In this document: positions 16,912 to 23,692 of the stretch, piece by piece
How positions within the stretch are numbered: the first letter of the stretch is position 1
Layout: each line of letters starts with the position of its first letter
NCBI RefSeq assembly: GCF_016804325.1
Contig: NZ_CP043627.1
Coordinates: 2,493,001 to 2,557,000, forward strand
Direction of reading: 5' to 3'
Source of the DNA: Methylobacterium aquaticum
GTDB lineage: Bacteria; Pseudomonadota; Alphaproteobacteria; Rhizobiales; Beijerinckiaceae
DNA: 64,000 nt
Made by a program: the position numbers and the translations under genes
The notes under the pieces: model-generated
Told to the model about the DNA's origin: nothing
Databases searched by the model: none
What the model saw: the letters and a program-made list of their open reading frames with translations, nothing else

Positions 16912-18433
16912 CGCAGCAACCGCCAACCTCGCCCTGCCGCTGCTGCAAGCGGCGCAGGCGCAAAAGCACGTCACCCACAACGAGGCGCTCGTCGCCCTCG
17001 ACACGCTGGTCCAGCTCGCGGTTCTCGACAAGGATTTGACCGCGCCGCCCACCAGCCCGGCCGAGGGCGACCGCTACCTGATCGCGGCTGCCTCCCCCAC
17101 CGGAGCGTGGACCGGCTGGGCCGGCCGGGTGGTGCGCTACCAGGACGGGGCGTGGCGCTCCTTCGTGCCGCGCCCCGGCTGGCTCGCCTTCGTGGCGGAC
17201 GAGGCAGACCTCTACACCTATACAGGTGTGGCCTGGGCCTCGTTCCGCTCGACCCTGACGGCGTTGCAGAACCTGACGCGGCTCGGCCTCGGCACCACCG
17301 CCGATGCCGCGAACCCCTTCGCCGCCAAGCTGAACAAGGCGCTCTGGACGGCCCTCACCACCGGCGAGGGTGGGACCGGTGACCTGCGCTACACCCTCAA
17401 CAAGCAGGCCTCCGGCAACACCCTGTCGCTACTGTTCCAATCCGGCTTTTCCGGCCGGGCGGAACTCGGTCTCACCGGCGACGACGACCTTCGGCTCAAG
17501 GTGTCGTCGGACGGCGGCACTTGGCGCGAGGCGCTGCGGGTCGACCGCGCGACCGGCGGCCTCGACCTCACGGCGGTGGAGGCCTCGGTTCCGATTGCCA
17601 GCACGGTCGACCTTGGCGGGCTGGGCTGCCTGCGGGTCGCGCTGACCGGGTCCGGCACGGTCACGAGCTTCGGCACCGGCCCGAACCGGGTGCGCCTGTT
17701 GCGCTTCACCGGGGCGGCGACCCTGACGCACAACGCCGCCAGCCTGGTCCTGCCGGGGGGCGCCAGCCTCGTCATCGCCGCCGGCGACACGGCGCTCGCG
17801 GTCTCGGACGCGTCGGGCAACTGGCGCGTGGTCGATTATGTCCGCGCCTCCGGCAAGCCGGTCACCGGACCGGCGGCGGCCGAAATCCTGGATGCCAGCG
17901 CCTCCGGCCGCGCGGTCCTCACCGGCACGGCAGCCTCGGGCGCCACTGCGCTCGGGCTCGGCACCAGCGACGGCCCGACCTTCGGCGCCCTGACGGTGTC
18001 CTCGTTCTCGACCGCCGCGAACGCCGTGGTGATGCGGATGGCGAGCAATCCAGGAAGCGACGGAACTAGCGCCACTTCAATAAGAATAGAAAAGGCATCG
18101 AATTATGGCGGAGAAATATCCTGCTACTTAACACAAAACGTCGGCGGTGGCCTATGGCTATCAGTGCTAAATGGAAACAGCACGTCGCTTATGGCGCTGC
18201 AACTCGATGGCGCGGGTGTAGCCACATTCACCAGATCGGTAAATGTGAACGGATTGTTGCGATTGGCTGCATATACTGTAGCGACGATGCCGACAGGTGT
18301 TGTTGGATCGATTATTTACGCTTCAAACGCTCGCAAATCATCCGAAGCAGCGGGGGCAGGAACGGGCGTAATTGCATACTATTCAAACGGCAACTGGCGG
18401 CGGCTGTCGGATGACAGCCCGGTCGCGGCGTGA
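16904..18433 (+). CDS. Tail fibre protein, DUF2793 N-terminus, foreign-looking C-terminus
   Basis: 509 aa, overlapping gp15-like gene by 8 nt. Residues 5-110 are DUF2793: LALPLLQAAQAQKHVTHNEA, then PAEGDRYLIAAA and WAGRVVRYQDGAWRSFVPRPG, the usual particle-attachment part. The middle is beta-rich. From about nt 18,050 (residue ~380) base composition drops: nt 18061-18120 has 25 G/C of 60, against a strongly GC-rich background, and codons such as ATA, AGA and TTA appear. The C-terminal tip (ASNYGGEISCYLTQNVGGGL) is therefore probably an exchanged receptor-binding end. Confidence 0.8.
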   Translation: MPDAATANLALPLLQAAQAQKHVTHNEALVALDTLVQLAVLDKDLTAPPTSPAEGDRYLIAAASPTGAWTGWAGRVVRYQDGAWRSFVPRPGWLAFVADEADLYTYTGVAWASFRSTLTALQNLTRLGLGTTADAANPFAAKLNKALWTALTTGEGGTGDLRYTLNKQASGNTLSLLFQSGFSGRAELGLTGDDDLRLKVSSDGGTWREALRVDRATGGLDLTAVEASVPIASTVDLGGLGCLRVALTGSGTVTSFGTGPNRVRLLRFTGAATLTHNAASLVLPGGASLVIAAGDTALAVSDASGNWRVVDYVRASGKPVTGPAAAEILDASASGRAVLTGTAASGATALGLGTSDGPTFGALTVSSFSTAANAVVMRMASNPGSDGTSATSIRIEKASNYGGEISCYLTQNVGGGLWLSVLNGNSTSLMALQLDGAGVATFTRSVNVNGLLRLAAYTVATMPTGVVGSIIYASNARKSSEAAGAGTGVIAYYSNGNWRRLSDDSPVAA

Positions 18434-18440
18434 GGACATG

Positions 18441-19046
18441 ATGAGCGAACCCTATCTCTACGAATTCTTGTATCGTGGCCGTCCTGTCGGGGATGAGCAG
18501 CCTCCCTCTTGGCATGTCATCATCGGTCAATACGTCACGCCACCGGGGGCGCGAGAGGCGCAGTTCGTGGCGAGCGGGGCGCTGACCCCGGCGCAGGCGG
18601 AAGCCGCGGGGTTCCCGCTCTCGACGGTGCTGGCGGGGATCGACGCGGCGGCGCTGGCGGGACGGGATGCGGCGCTGGCCGAGCGCGACGCGGCGGTGGC
18701 GGAGCGGGATGCCCTGGCGGCGCAGCTCGCCGCGCTCCAGTCTGCGCCAGTGACGGCCGGGGCGCTGCCGGCGATCTCCGATCGGCAGTTCTTCCAAGCG
18801 CTCGCGCAAGCCGGCGCGATCACGCACGACGCGGCCTTGGCGGCGGTGATGACCGGCCAGCTTCCGGCGCCGATCGCCGCGGCGGTGGAGGCGCTGCCGG
18901 AGGCCGAGCGGTTCGCGGCCCGGATGCTCTTGTCGGGCGCGACGGCATTCGAGCGCGGACACCCGATGGTGGCGCAGCTCGGCGCCGCCCTCGGCTACGA
19001 CGCGGCGGCCCTGGACGCGCTGTGGCGCCAGGCGGCCACGCTCTGA
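18441..19046 (+). CDS. Hypothetical tail-fibre-associated protein with coiled coil
   Basis: 201 aa from the second of two adjacent ATGs, which is better spaced from GAGG (18432-18435). Residues 1-60 form a compact strand-rich part (YLYEFLYRGRPVGDEQPPSW). Residues 75-105 repeat a seven-residue unit, RDAALAE-RDAAVAE-RDALAAQ, a clear trimer-type coiled coil. The C-terminal 85 residues are helical. Position behind the fibre gene suggests a fibre accessory or chaperone, but no family is recognised. Confidence 0.6.
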   Translation: MSEPYLYEFLYRGRPVGDEQPPSWHVIIGQYVTPPGAREAQFVASGALTPAQAEAAGFPLSTVLAGIDAAALAGRDAALAERDAAVAERDALAAQLAALQSAPVTAGALPAISDRQFFQALAQAGAITHDAALAAVMTGQLPAPIAAAVEALPEAERFAARMLLSGATAFERGHPMVAQLGAALGYDAAALDALWRQAATL

Positions 19047-19117
19047 TCGCGGCCTGACACGCGCCCGGGCCACCCGGCCGGCGCGCCGCGCATACCCTTC
19101 ACACCCTGGAGAGACGC

Positions 19118-19693
19118 ATGACCGCGACGACGTTCGAGCGGGCGCTGATCCTCGTCCTGACACATGAGGGCGGATGGTCGGACGATCCGCAGGACCCCGG
19201 GGGCGCCACGAATTTGGGCGTCACGATCGGTACGCTGAGCCTCGAGCTCGGCCGGCCGGCGACACGGGCCGAGGTGCAGGCGCTGACACCCGCGACCGTC
19301 GCCCCGATCTACCGGCGCCGGTTCTGGGACGCGATCCAGGGCGACGCGCTGCCGGCGGGTCTGGATTACGCGCTGTTCGACTTCGCGGTGAACAGCGGCC
19401 CGCGCCGCGCGGTGATCGGGCTGCAACGGGCGCTTGGGATCGCCGACGACGGGCGGCTCGGCCCGGTGACGCTGGCCGCGCTCCAAGGCCGGAACGTGCC
19501 GGAGCTGGTGAACGCCCTGAGTGACGGACGGCTGACGTTCCTGCGGGCGCTGTCGAACTGGCCGCGCTTCGGCCGCGGTTGGGGCCGCCGGGTCGAGGAC
19601 GTGCGGGCGGCCGCCCTGGCGCTCCACACCGCTCCCGATCGGCCCGCGGCACCGAAGGCCTGCCCCGCCTGCGGCGGGCCCGTCGCGGCCTGA
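19118..19693 (+). CDS. Phage endolysin, glycoside hydrolase family 108 type
   Basis: 191 aa. N-terminal GH108 domain (about 5-90): LILVLTHEGGWSDDPQDPGG, with the family catalytic Glu in HEGG, and TNLGVTIGTL, then IYRRRFWDAIQGDALPAGLD. A C-terminal peptidoglycan-binding segment follows (DYALFDFAVNSGPRRAVIGL, QRALGIADDGRLGPVTLAAL). The tail ends in a CPACGG motif. GH108 enzymes hydrolyse the glycan strands of peptidoglycan and release progeny. No signal peptide is visible, so export depends on a holin, and a holin-like gene follows. Confidence 0.85.
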   Translation: MTATTFERALILVLTHEGGWSDDPQDPGGATNLGVTIGTLSLELGRPATRAEVQALTPATVAPIYRRRFWDAIQGDALPAGLDYALFDFAVNSGPRRAVIGLQRALGIADDGRLGPVTLAALQGRNVPELVNALSDGRLTFLRALSNWPRFGRGWGRRVEDVRAAALALHTAPDRPAAPKACPACGGPVAA

Positions 19694-19741
19694 GGCGGAG
19701 ATTCCGGCTTTCACCAGCCGCCCTTTACCCGAGAGGATCGC

Positions 19742-20011
19742 ATGAACCCGGAACAGCTCACCGCGCTGCTGCGCACCCTGCTGCAGTTCGGCGGCGGGAT
19801 CGCCGTCGGGCGCGGCTGGATCGATGCCGACACCGCCACCACGCTGACCGGCGCGCTGGTCACGCTGATCGTCACCGTCTGGGGCCTCTACGCCCGGCGC
19901 AACACCGGCCTCGTCGCCGCCGCCGCCGCCGTGCCGACCGTCAAGGCGATCCTGGCCGACCCGGCGACGGCACAGGCAATCCCGAGCCCGAAGGTCCGGC
20001 CGCCGCAGTAA
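19742..20011 (+). CDS. Putative holin, Pam3-gp28-like
   Basis: 89 aa, ATG 48 nt after the endolysin. One central membrane span (ATTLTGALVTLIVTVWGLYA) follows a weaker hydrophobic segment (LLRTLLQFGGGIAVGRGWI), with a basic tail and a short helix at the end. The pattern matches the Pam3-gp28 family of putative holins in alphaproteobacterial prophages. Its gene order after the endolysin supports the role. Confidence 0.72.
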   Translation: MNPEQLTALLRTLLQFGGGIAVGRGWIDADTATTLTGALVTLIVTVWGLYARRNTGLVAAAAAVPTVKAILADPATAQAIPSPKVRPPQ

Positions 20012-20140
20012 TACCAATGGCCCAAGATGCTGACGCATCGGGCCATTGAGCCATCTCGAATTTTCTATGCCAAGCCAGAGGCTTGACAAAAATTCGAGAA
20101 CGGAACCAAAGGTCGTTTCCAACGACCGTTAGTATAAGAG
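20012..20140. repeat. Three consecutive hairpins between holin and L,D-transpeptidase genes
   Basis: Hairpin 1: CAATGGCCC (20015-20023) with GGGCCATTG (20040-20048), inner stem GATGC/GCATC. Hairpin 2: TCTCGAATTTT (20054-20064) with AAAATTCGAGA (20089-20099), inner stem CAAGCC/GGCTTG. Hairpin 3: GGTCGTT (20111-20117) with AACGACC (20121-20127). The patch is visibly more AT-rich than its surroundings. It lies between convergent genes, so it may terminate both, or it may be a small mobile repeat at the end of the phage module. Confidence 0.6.
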
Positions 20141-20192
20141 CAGCCCGCCTCGGTCCGGGGCGGCGAGAGCCGTCCCGGGCCATCGGCCGGAC

Positions 20193-21089
20193 TCAGCCCA
20201 GCACCACCACCTGCGCCCCCACCGGGACCCGGACGTAGAGGTCGATCGCATCCTGGTTGATCATCCGGATGCAGCCCGAGGAGACGCTGCGGCCGATGCT
20301 CTCCGGCTCGGTGGTGCCGTGGATGCGGTAGAGCGTGTCCTTGTTGTTCTGCCACAGGTAGAGGGCGCGGGCGCCGAGCGGGTTGCGCGGGCCGCCCGGA
20401 ACGCCGAGGCCGCTCTGGAGCTTCGACACGCTGCGGGCCAGGGCCGGCTGGCGGGCGATCATCTCCTTGGGCGGATACCAGTCCGGCCAGGCCTGCTTGG
20501 AATTGACGGTCGCCACGCCGTTCCAGGCGAAGCCCTGGCGGCCGACGCCGACGCCGTAGCGGCGCGCCCGTCCGCCCTCCTGGACCAGGTAGAGGTGGCG
20601 CGCCCTAGGATCGACCACGATCGTGCCGGGGGCGTAACGGCCGCCATAGGCGACCTCCTGGCGCAGGAAGGACGGGTTGGCCTTGCGCCAGCGGAAGGCC
20701 TGGACCGGGAACGGCTCGGTGTCGAGCGCCGCATAGGCGCGGGCATAGTCGATCGGGCCGTCATCGACCACGACCGTCGGGCTCGGATCGGCCGTACCCG
20801 GCTGCGGCGCCACCTCGCGCCGGCCGCCGCCCCAGAACGAATCCTCCTCCGGCGCCGCGGCGGGAGCGGGCTCGCCCCGGTAATACGGGTCCTGCTGCAC
20901 CTGGCCGCGGGTGTCGTAGAACGTGCCGTCATCGGCCGGGACGGGATCGCGGGAGCGCCGGCGCCGGACGGGGGCGAAATCCTGGTCCGTCCAGGCGAGG
21001 GCGGGGCGGGACCCGGCGCCCGCCAGCAGGGTCGAGGCGAGGCCGGCGGCCGTGCCGGCGACCAGGAAGCGGCGGTTCTTGTCGGTCAT
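20193..21089 (-). CDS. L,D-transpeptidase (YkuD domain), exported
   Basis: 298 aa. The N-terminus KNRRFLVAGTAAGLASTLLA is an export signal with a twin-arginine-like RRFLV. Residues ~30-105 are a Pro/Asp-rich low-complexity linker. The YkuD domain (about 160-298) ends in the catalytic motif: HGTTEPESIG with His, then SVSSGCIRM with the nucleophilic Cys. The enzyme forms 3-3 peptidoglycan cross-links or attaches proteins in the periplasm. It is a chromosomal gene of ordinary composition, convergent with the phage lysis genes, and not obviously part of the phage. Confidence 0.9.
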   Translation of the reverse strand: MTDKNRRFLVAGTAAGLASTLLAGAGSRPALAWTDQDFAPVRRRRSRDPVPADDGTFYDTRGQVQQDPYYRGEPAPAAAPEEDSFWGGGRREVAPQPGTADPSPTVVVDDGPIDYARAYAALDTEPFPVQAFRWRKANPSFLRQEVAYGGRYAPGTIVVDPRARHLYLVQEGGRARRYGVGVGRQGFAWNGVATVNSKQAWPDWYPPKEMIARQPALARSVSKLQSGLGVPGGPRNPLGARALYLWQNNKDTLYRIHGTTEPESIGRSVSSGCIRMINQDAIDLYVRVPVGAQVVVLG

Positions 21090-21417
21090 GGGAGGTCTTG
21101 AGAATCGTGCAGACAGGAACGGGACGCCGGATGGCGCAGTGCAGCAACAGCTAGGGCATTTCCCCCCGAGGGGAAACCGCCATCCATGAAAAAACCGTCA
21201 GGACCAACGGGCTAGCACGATATCCCGACAGGTGTGGCCCCGCCGCCGCCCGGGCCGGCCACCGCCCGCGCGGCGCGGCCTTGTCCGATCAATCGCGTGC
21301 GATACTTTTTCTATTTCGTATCGCGACTGTCGAAAACTGTTATGACGCATCCCTACTGCGGTTGACGCTCGCGATAATACGTGTCCTCTTGAGCCTGTCA
21401 CTTCGATCTGGTGTGCC
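21090..21417. promoter_or_regulatory. Divergent intergenic region with AT-rich inverted repeat upstream of mucR
   Basis: No gene. GCGATAC (21299-21305) and GTATCGC (21318-21324) form a perfect 7-bp inverted repeat around a 12-bp T-rich spacer, about 95 bp before the MucR start. MucR/Ros proteins bind AT-rich DNA and repress their own genes, so this is a candidate operator. A second hairpin, TTTCCCC/GGGGAAA, lies at 21159-21176 nearer the transpeptidase. GATAAT at 21372-21377 could be a -10 element, without a convincing -35. Confidence 0.4.
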
Positions 21418-21903
21418 ATGACCAACGAAGACCCACCCCGATCGCTCGACCTGATCGAGCTCGCCGCCGATGTCGTATCGGCCTATGTGGCGAACAACTC
21501 CGTTCCGGCAGCGGAGGTGCCGGGATTGATCGCGGCCGTGCATACCTCGCTGAGCCAGCTCGGCGCGGCGCCCGCGCCGGAGCCCGAGCGGGCGACGCCG
21601 CCGGTGCCGATCCGCAAGACCGTCACTCCCGACCACATCATCAGCCTCGAGGACGGCAAGCCCTACAAGACGCTCAAGCGCCACCTCGCCGGGCGCGGGC
21701 TCTCGCCCGAGCAGTACCGCCAGAAATGGGGCCTGCCGCCGGACTATCCGATGGTCGCCGCCAACTACGCCGCCCAGCGCTCCGAACTCGCCAAGACGTC
21801 CGGTCTCGGCCAGAGCCGGCGGGGCCGCGGACGCGGCGCGGCCATGCGGGCCGCGGCCGATCCGACGGTCTCCGGGCCGGCCCCGCGGACGCCCGGGCGT
21901 TGA
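21418..21903 (+). CDS. mucR: MucR/Ros family transcriptional regulator lacking zinc ligands (paralogue 1)
   Basis: 161 aa. N-terminus LDLIELAADVVSAYVANNSV is the MucR oligomerisation segment. The DNA-binding part is PDHIISLEDGKPYKTLKRHL, then SPEQYRQKWGLPPDYPMVA. In Ros the zinc is held by two Cys and two His; here both Cys positions (ISLED) and the second His are replaced, leaving only the RHL His, as in the zinc-independent members known from Mesorhizobium loti. These proteins globally control exopolysaccharide, motility and cell-cycle genes. The C-terminus is a Gly/Arg-rich tail. A close paralogue is at 58331-58849. Confidence 0.88.
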   Translation: MTNEDPPRSLDLIELAADVVSAYVANNSVPAAEVPGLIAAVHTSLSQLGAAPAPEPERATPPVPIRKTVTPDHIISLEDGKPYKTLKRHLAGRGLSPEQYRQKWGLPPDYPMVAANYAAQRSELAKTSGLGQSRRGRGRGAAMRAAADPTVSGPAPRTPGR

Positions 21904-22024
21904 CGGGAATCCGCGATGAGCGGGAGCCGACAGGCACGCTCATCGTGCATTCAGGTCGTTAGTCCTTTCCTGGGGGCAGGGCGGTCCTCGCGGCCGCCCC
22001 TCACCCGCAAGGAGAGATCCGACG

Positions 22025-22363
22025 ATGATGCACGTCAAGGGACTCGGCAAGGGACTCGGGATGGCCGCGCTCGTCGCGGGCGGCCTGCTCGGTAGCTTGG
22101 GTCTTGCATCGACCGCGCAGGCGGCCCCGATCGGTCTTAGCGCGGCAGGCACGCTCGCGCCGGAGACGGACGTGACGAGAGTGGCCGGCGGCTGCGGCCC
22201 GGGCTTCGTCCCGAACCGTTTCGGCTATTGCCGCCCGTTCTACGGACCGAGGCCTTTCTACGGGCCGCGGCCGGTCTACGGCCCGCGCTACGGTTATTAC
22301 GGCCCGCGGCCCTACTGGCGGCGGCCGTATGGCGGCCCGCGCCGCTTCTATTACGGCTATTGA
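22025..22363 (+). CDS. Secreted GCG_CRPN-type repeat protein
   Basis: 112 aa; ATG 22025 or the adjacent 22028. A signal peptide (LGMAALVAGGLLGSLGLAST, cleavage after AQA) is followed by the prefix GGCGPGFVPNRFGYCRP and then Tyr/Pro/Gly/Arg repeats (FYGPRPFYGPRPVYGPR). This is the GCG_CRPN prefix-to-repeats family seen in Methylobacterium and relatives: small exported proteins of unknown function with two Cys likely in a disulfide. A strong terminator follows immediately, so it is probably monocistronic. Confidence 0.82.
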   Translation: MMHVKGLGKGLGMAALVAGGLLGSLGLASTAQAAPIGLSAAGTLAPETDVTRVAGGCGPGFVPNRFGYCRPFYGPRPFYGPRPVYGPRYGYYGPRPYWRRPYGGPRRFYYGY

Positions 22364-22384
22364 TCCGGTTCGCATGACGGCATG

Positions 22385-22416
22385 AGGCGCCCGACCCGAC
22401 GGTCGGGCGCCTTTTT
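22385..22416 (+). terminator. Rho-independent terminator of the GCG_CRPN gene
   Basis: Perfect 12-bp stem AGGCGCCCGACC (22385-22396) and GGTCGGGCGCCT (22401-22412) with a 4-nt loop, followed by a T-run. Confidence 0.9.
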
Positions 22417-22484
22417 CGCATTTGGGTCCGGGAGATCCAGGAAAAAAATGATGTCCGGACACGATCCGGAAGGCGAGAGCACTT

Positions 22485-22574
22485 CACGATCGCGCTGCAC
22501 TCGCGAAGCTCTCTAAGTCTTCGAATTTGCCGCATTGTCTGCGACAAACCGGGATCCACTTCGTCGGAGAATGC
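22485..22574. repeat. Dispersed extragenic palindrome, copy A
   Basis: Core 22532-22574: GCATTGTCTGCGACAAA pairs imperfectly with TTCGTCGGAGAATGC. A preceding block CACGATCGCGCTGCA (22485-22499) is shared with copy B at 52415-52506 in the same order. It lies directly beyond the stop codon of the minus-strand LLM oxidoreductase gene. Similar palindromes are widespread between genes in Rhizobiales (knowledge); mobility and function unknown. Confidence 0.7.
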
Positions 22575-22575
22575 T

Positions 22576-23607
22576 CTACCCCGCCCGCGCCGCAGGCTTG
22601 CGCCCGAACGGGTCGAACTCGATCACCGGGGCCTTGCGGCCGTGGAGCACCGGCAACACCCGCTCGCCGAACGCGTCGATGAAGGCGGCCTGGTTGCCGC
22701 CGACCTGATGCAGGTCGATGCTGTCGAAGCCCAGCGCCGCGCACGCCGCGATGCGCTCGGTCAGGGCCGGCAGGTCGTGGGAGATCAGCACCGCCTCGTG
22801 CATGTCCTCGGGCCGCAGGAACCGGGCGGCGGCCTCGAAATCGGCCGGACGCGGCAGCTCCCAGGCGACCGAGGCGGGCAGGGCGTTGAAGCGCCACTCG
22901 GCATGGGCCTGATGCAGGGCCTCGGCCGGATCGGGGGCGTAGCTCAGGTCCATCTTGAGGAAGACCGGCTTGTCGGCGCCGCCATTCTCCCGGAAGGCGT
23001 CGACGATCGGTCCCAGGGTCTCGGGGCTCGTCCCGACGGTGAGGAGCCCGTCGGCCCAGGTGCCGAGCCAGGCCGCCGTCTCGACGCTGGTGGCCGCGCC
23101 CACGAGGCGCGTCGGAGTCTCGGGCAGCGACCACACCTTGGCGTCGACGGCCGTGAGACGCCCGCGCTGGGTCACGGTCTCGCCGGCGAGCAGCGCCCGC
23201 ATGATCTCGGCGCCCTCGCGCAGCCGGGCATTGCGCTCGGCCTTGTCGGGCCAGGGCGCGCCGGTGGCGCGCTCGTTCATCGCCTGGCCGCTGCCGAGCG
23301 CCACCCACGGCACCCGCCCCGGAAACATCTGCCCGAGGGTCGCGACCGCCTGGGCCAGTACCACCGGGTGGTAGCGCCAGCCCCCCGGCACCGAGATGAT
23401 CCCGAAGGTCAGCCGCTCGGTCGCCTGCAGGGCGGCGCCGAGCCAGGCCCAGGCGAAGCCGGACTCACCCTGGCTCGGCGACCAGGGCTGAAGGTGGTCG
23501 GAGGAGAAGGCCCCGTCGAAGCCGGCCTGCTCGGCCCGCTGCGCCAGCGCGAGCAGCGCCCGCGGCGGGCATTGCTCGTGCGAGATGTGGTAGCTGTACA
23601 GGGTCAT
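22576..23607 (-). CDS. LLM-class flavin-dependent oxidoreductase, TIGR03885-like
   Basis: 343 aa TIM-barrel luciferase-like enzyme. Visible family segments: GFDGAFSSDHLQPW near residue 29, GSGQAMNERATGAPWP near 105 and LTVGTSPETLG near 190, plus the C-terminal GFDSIDLHQVGGNQAAFIDA. It resembles the FMN/F420-type LLM subgroup TIGR03885. Substrate unknown. It is the last gene of the minus-strand run after shc, with an 85-bp gap, so it may be co-transcribed with the hopanoid genes; a direct role in hopanoid chemistry is not established. Confidence 0.8.
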   Translation of the reverse strand: MTLYSYHISHEQCPPRALLALAQRAEQAGFDGAFSSDHLQPWSPSQGESGFAWAWLGAALQATERLTFGIISVPGGWRYHPVVLAQAVATLGQMFPGRVPWVALGSGQAMNERATGAPWPDKAERNARLREGAEIMRALLAGETVTQRGRLTAVDAKVWSLPETPTRLVGAATSVETAAWLGTWADGLLTVGTSPETLGPIVDAFRENGGADKPVFLKMDLSYAPDPAEALHQAHAEWRFNALPASVAWELPRPADFEAAARFLRPEDMHEAVLISHDLPALTERIAACAALGFDSIDLHQVGGNQAAFIDAFGERVLPVLHGRKAPVIEFDPFGRKPAARAG

Positions 23608-23692
23608 CGCGGGGCTCCCGGCCCGGGGAATGCCCGAGCCCGGGCGGTCGTTCCGGGCGGGTGCGGTTGCGCCGCGGGCTCCGCCCCTTCGC

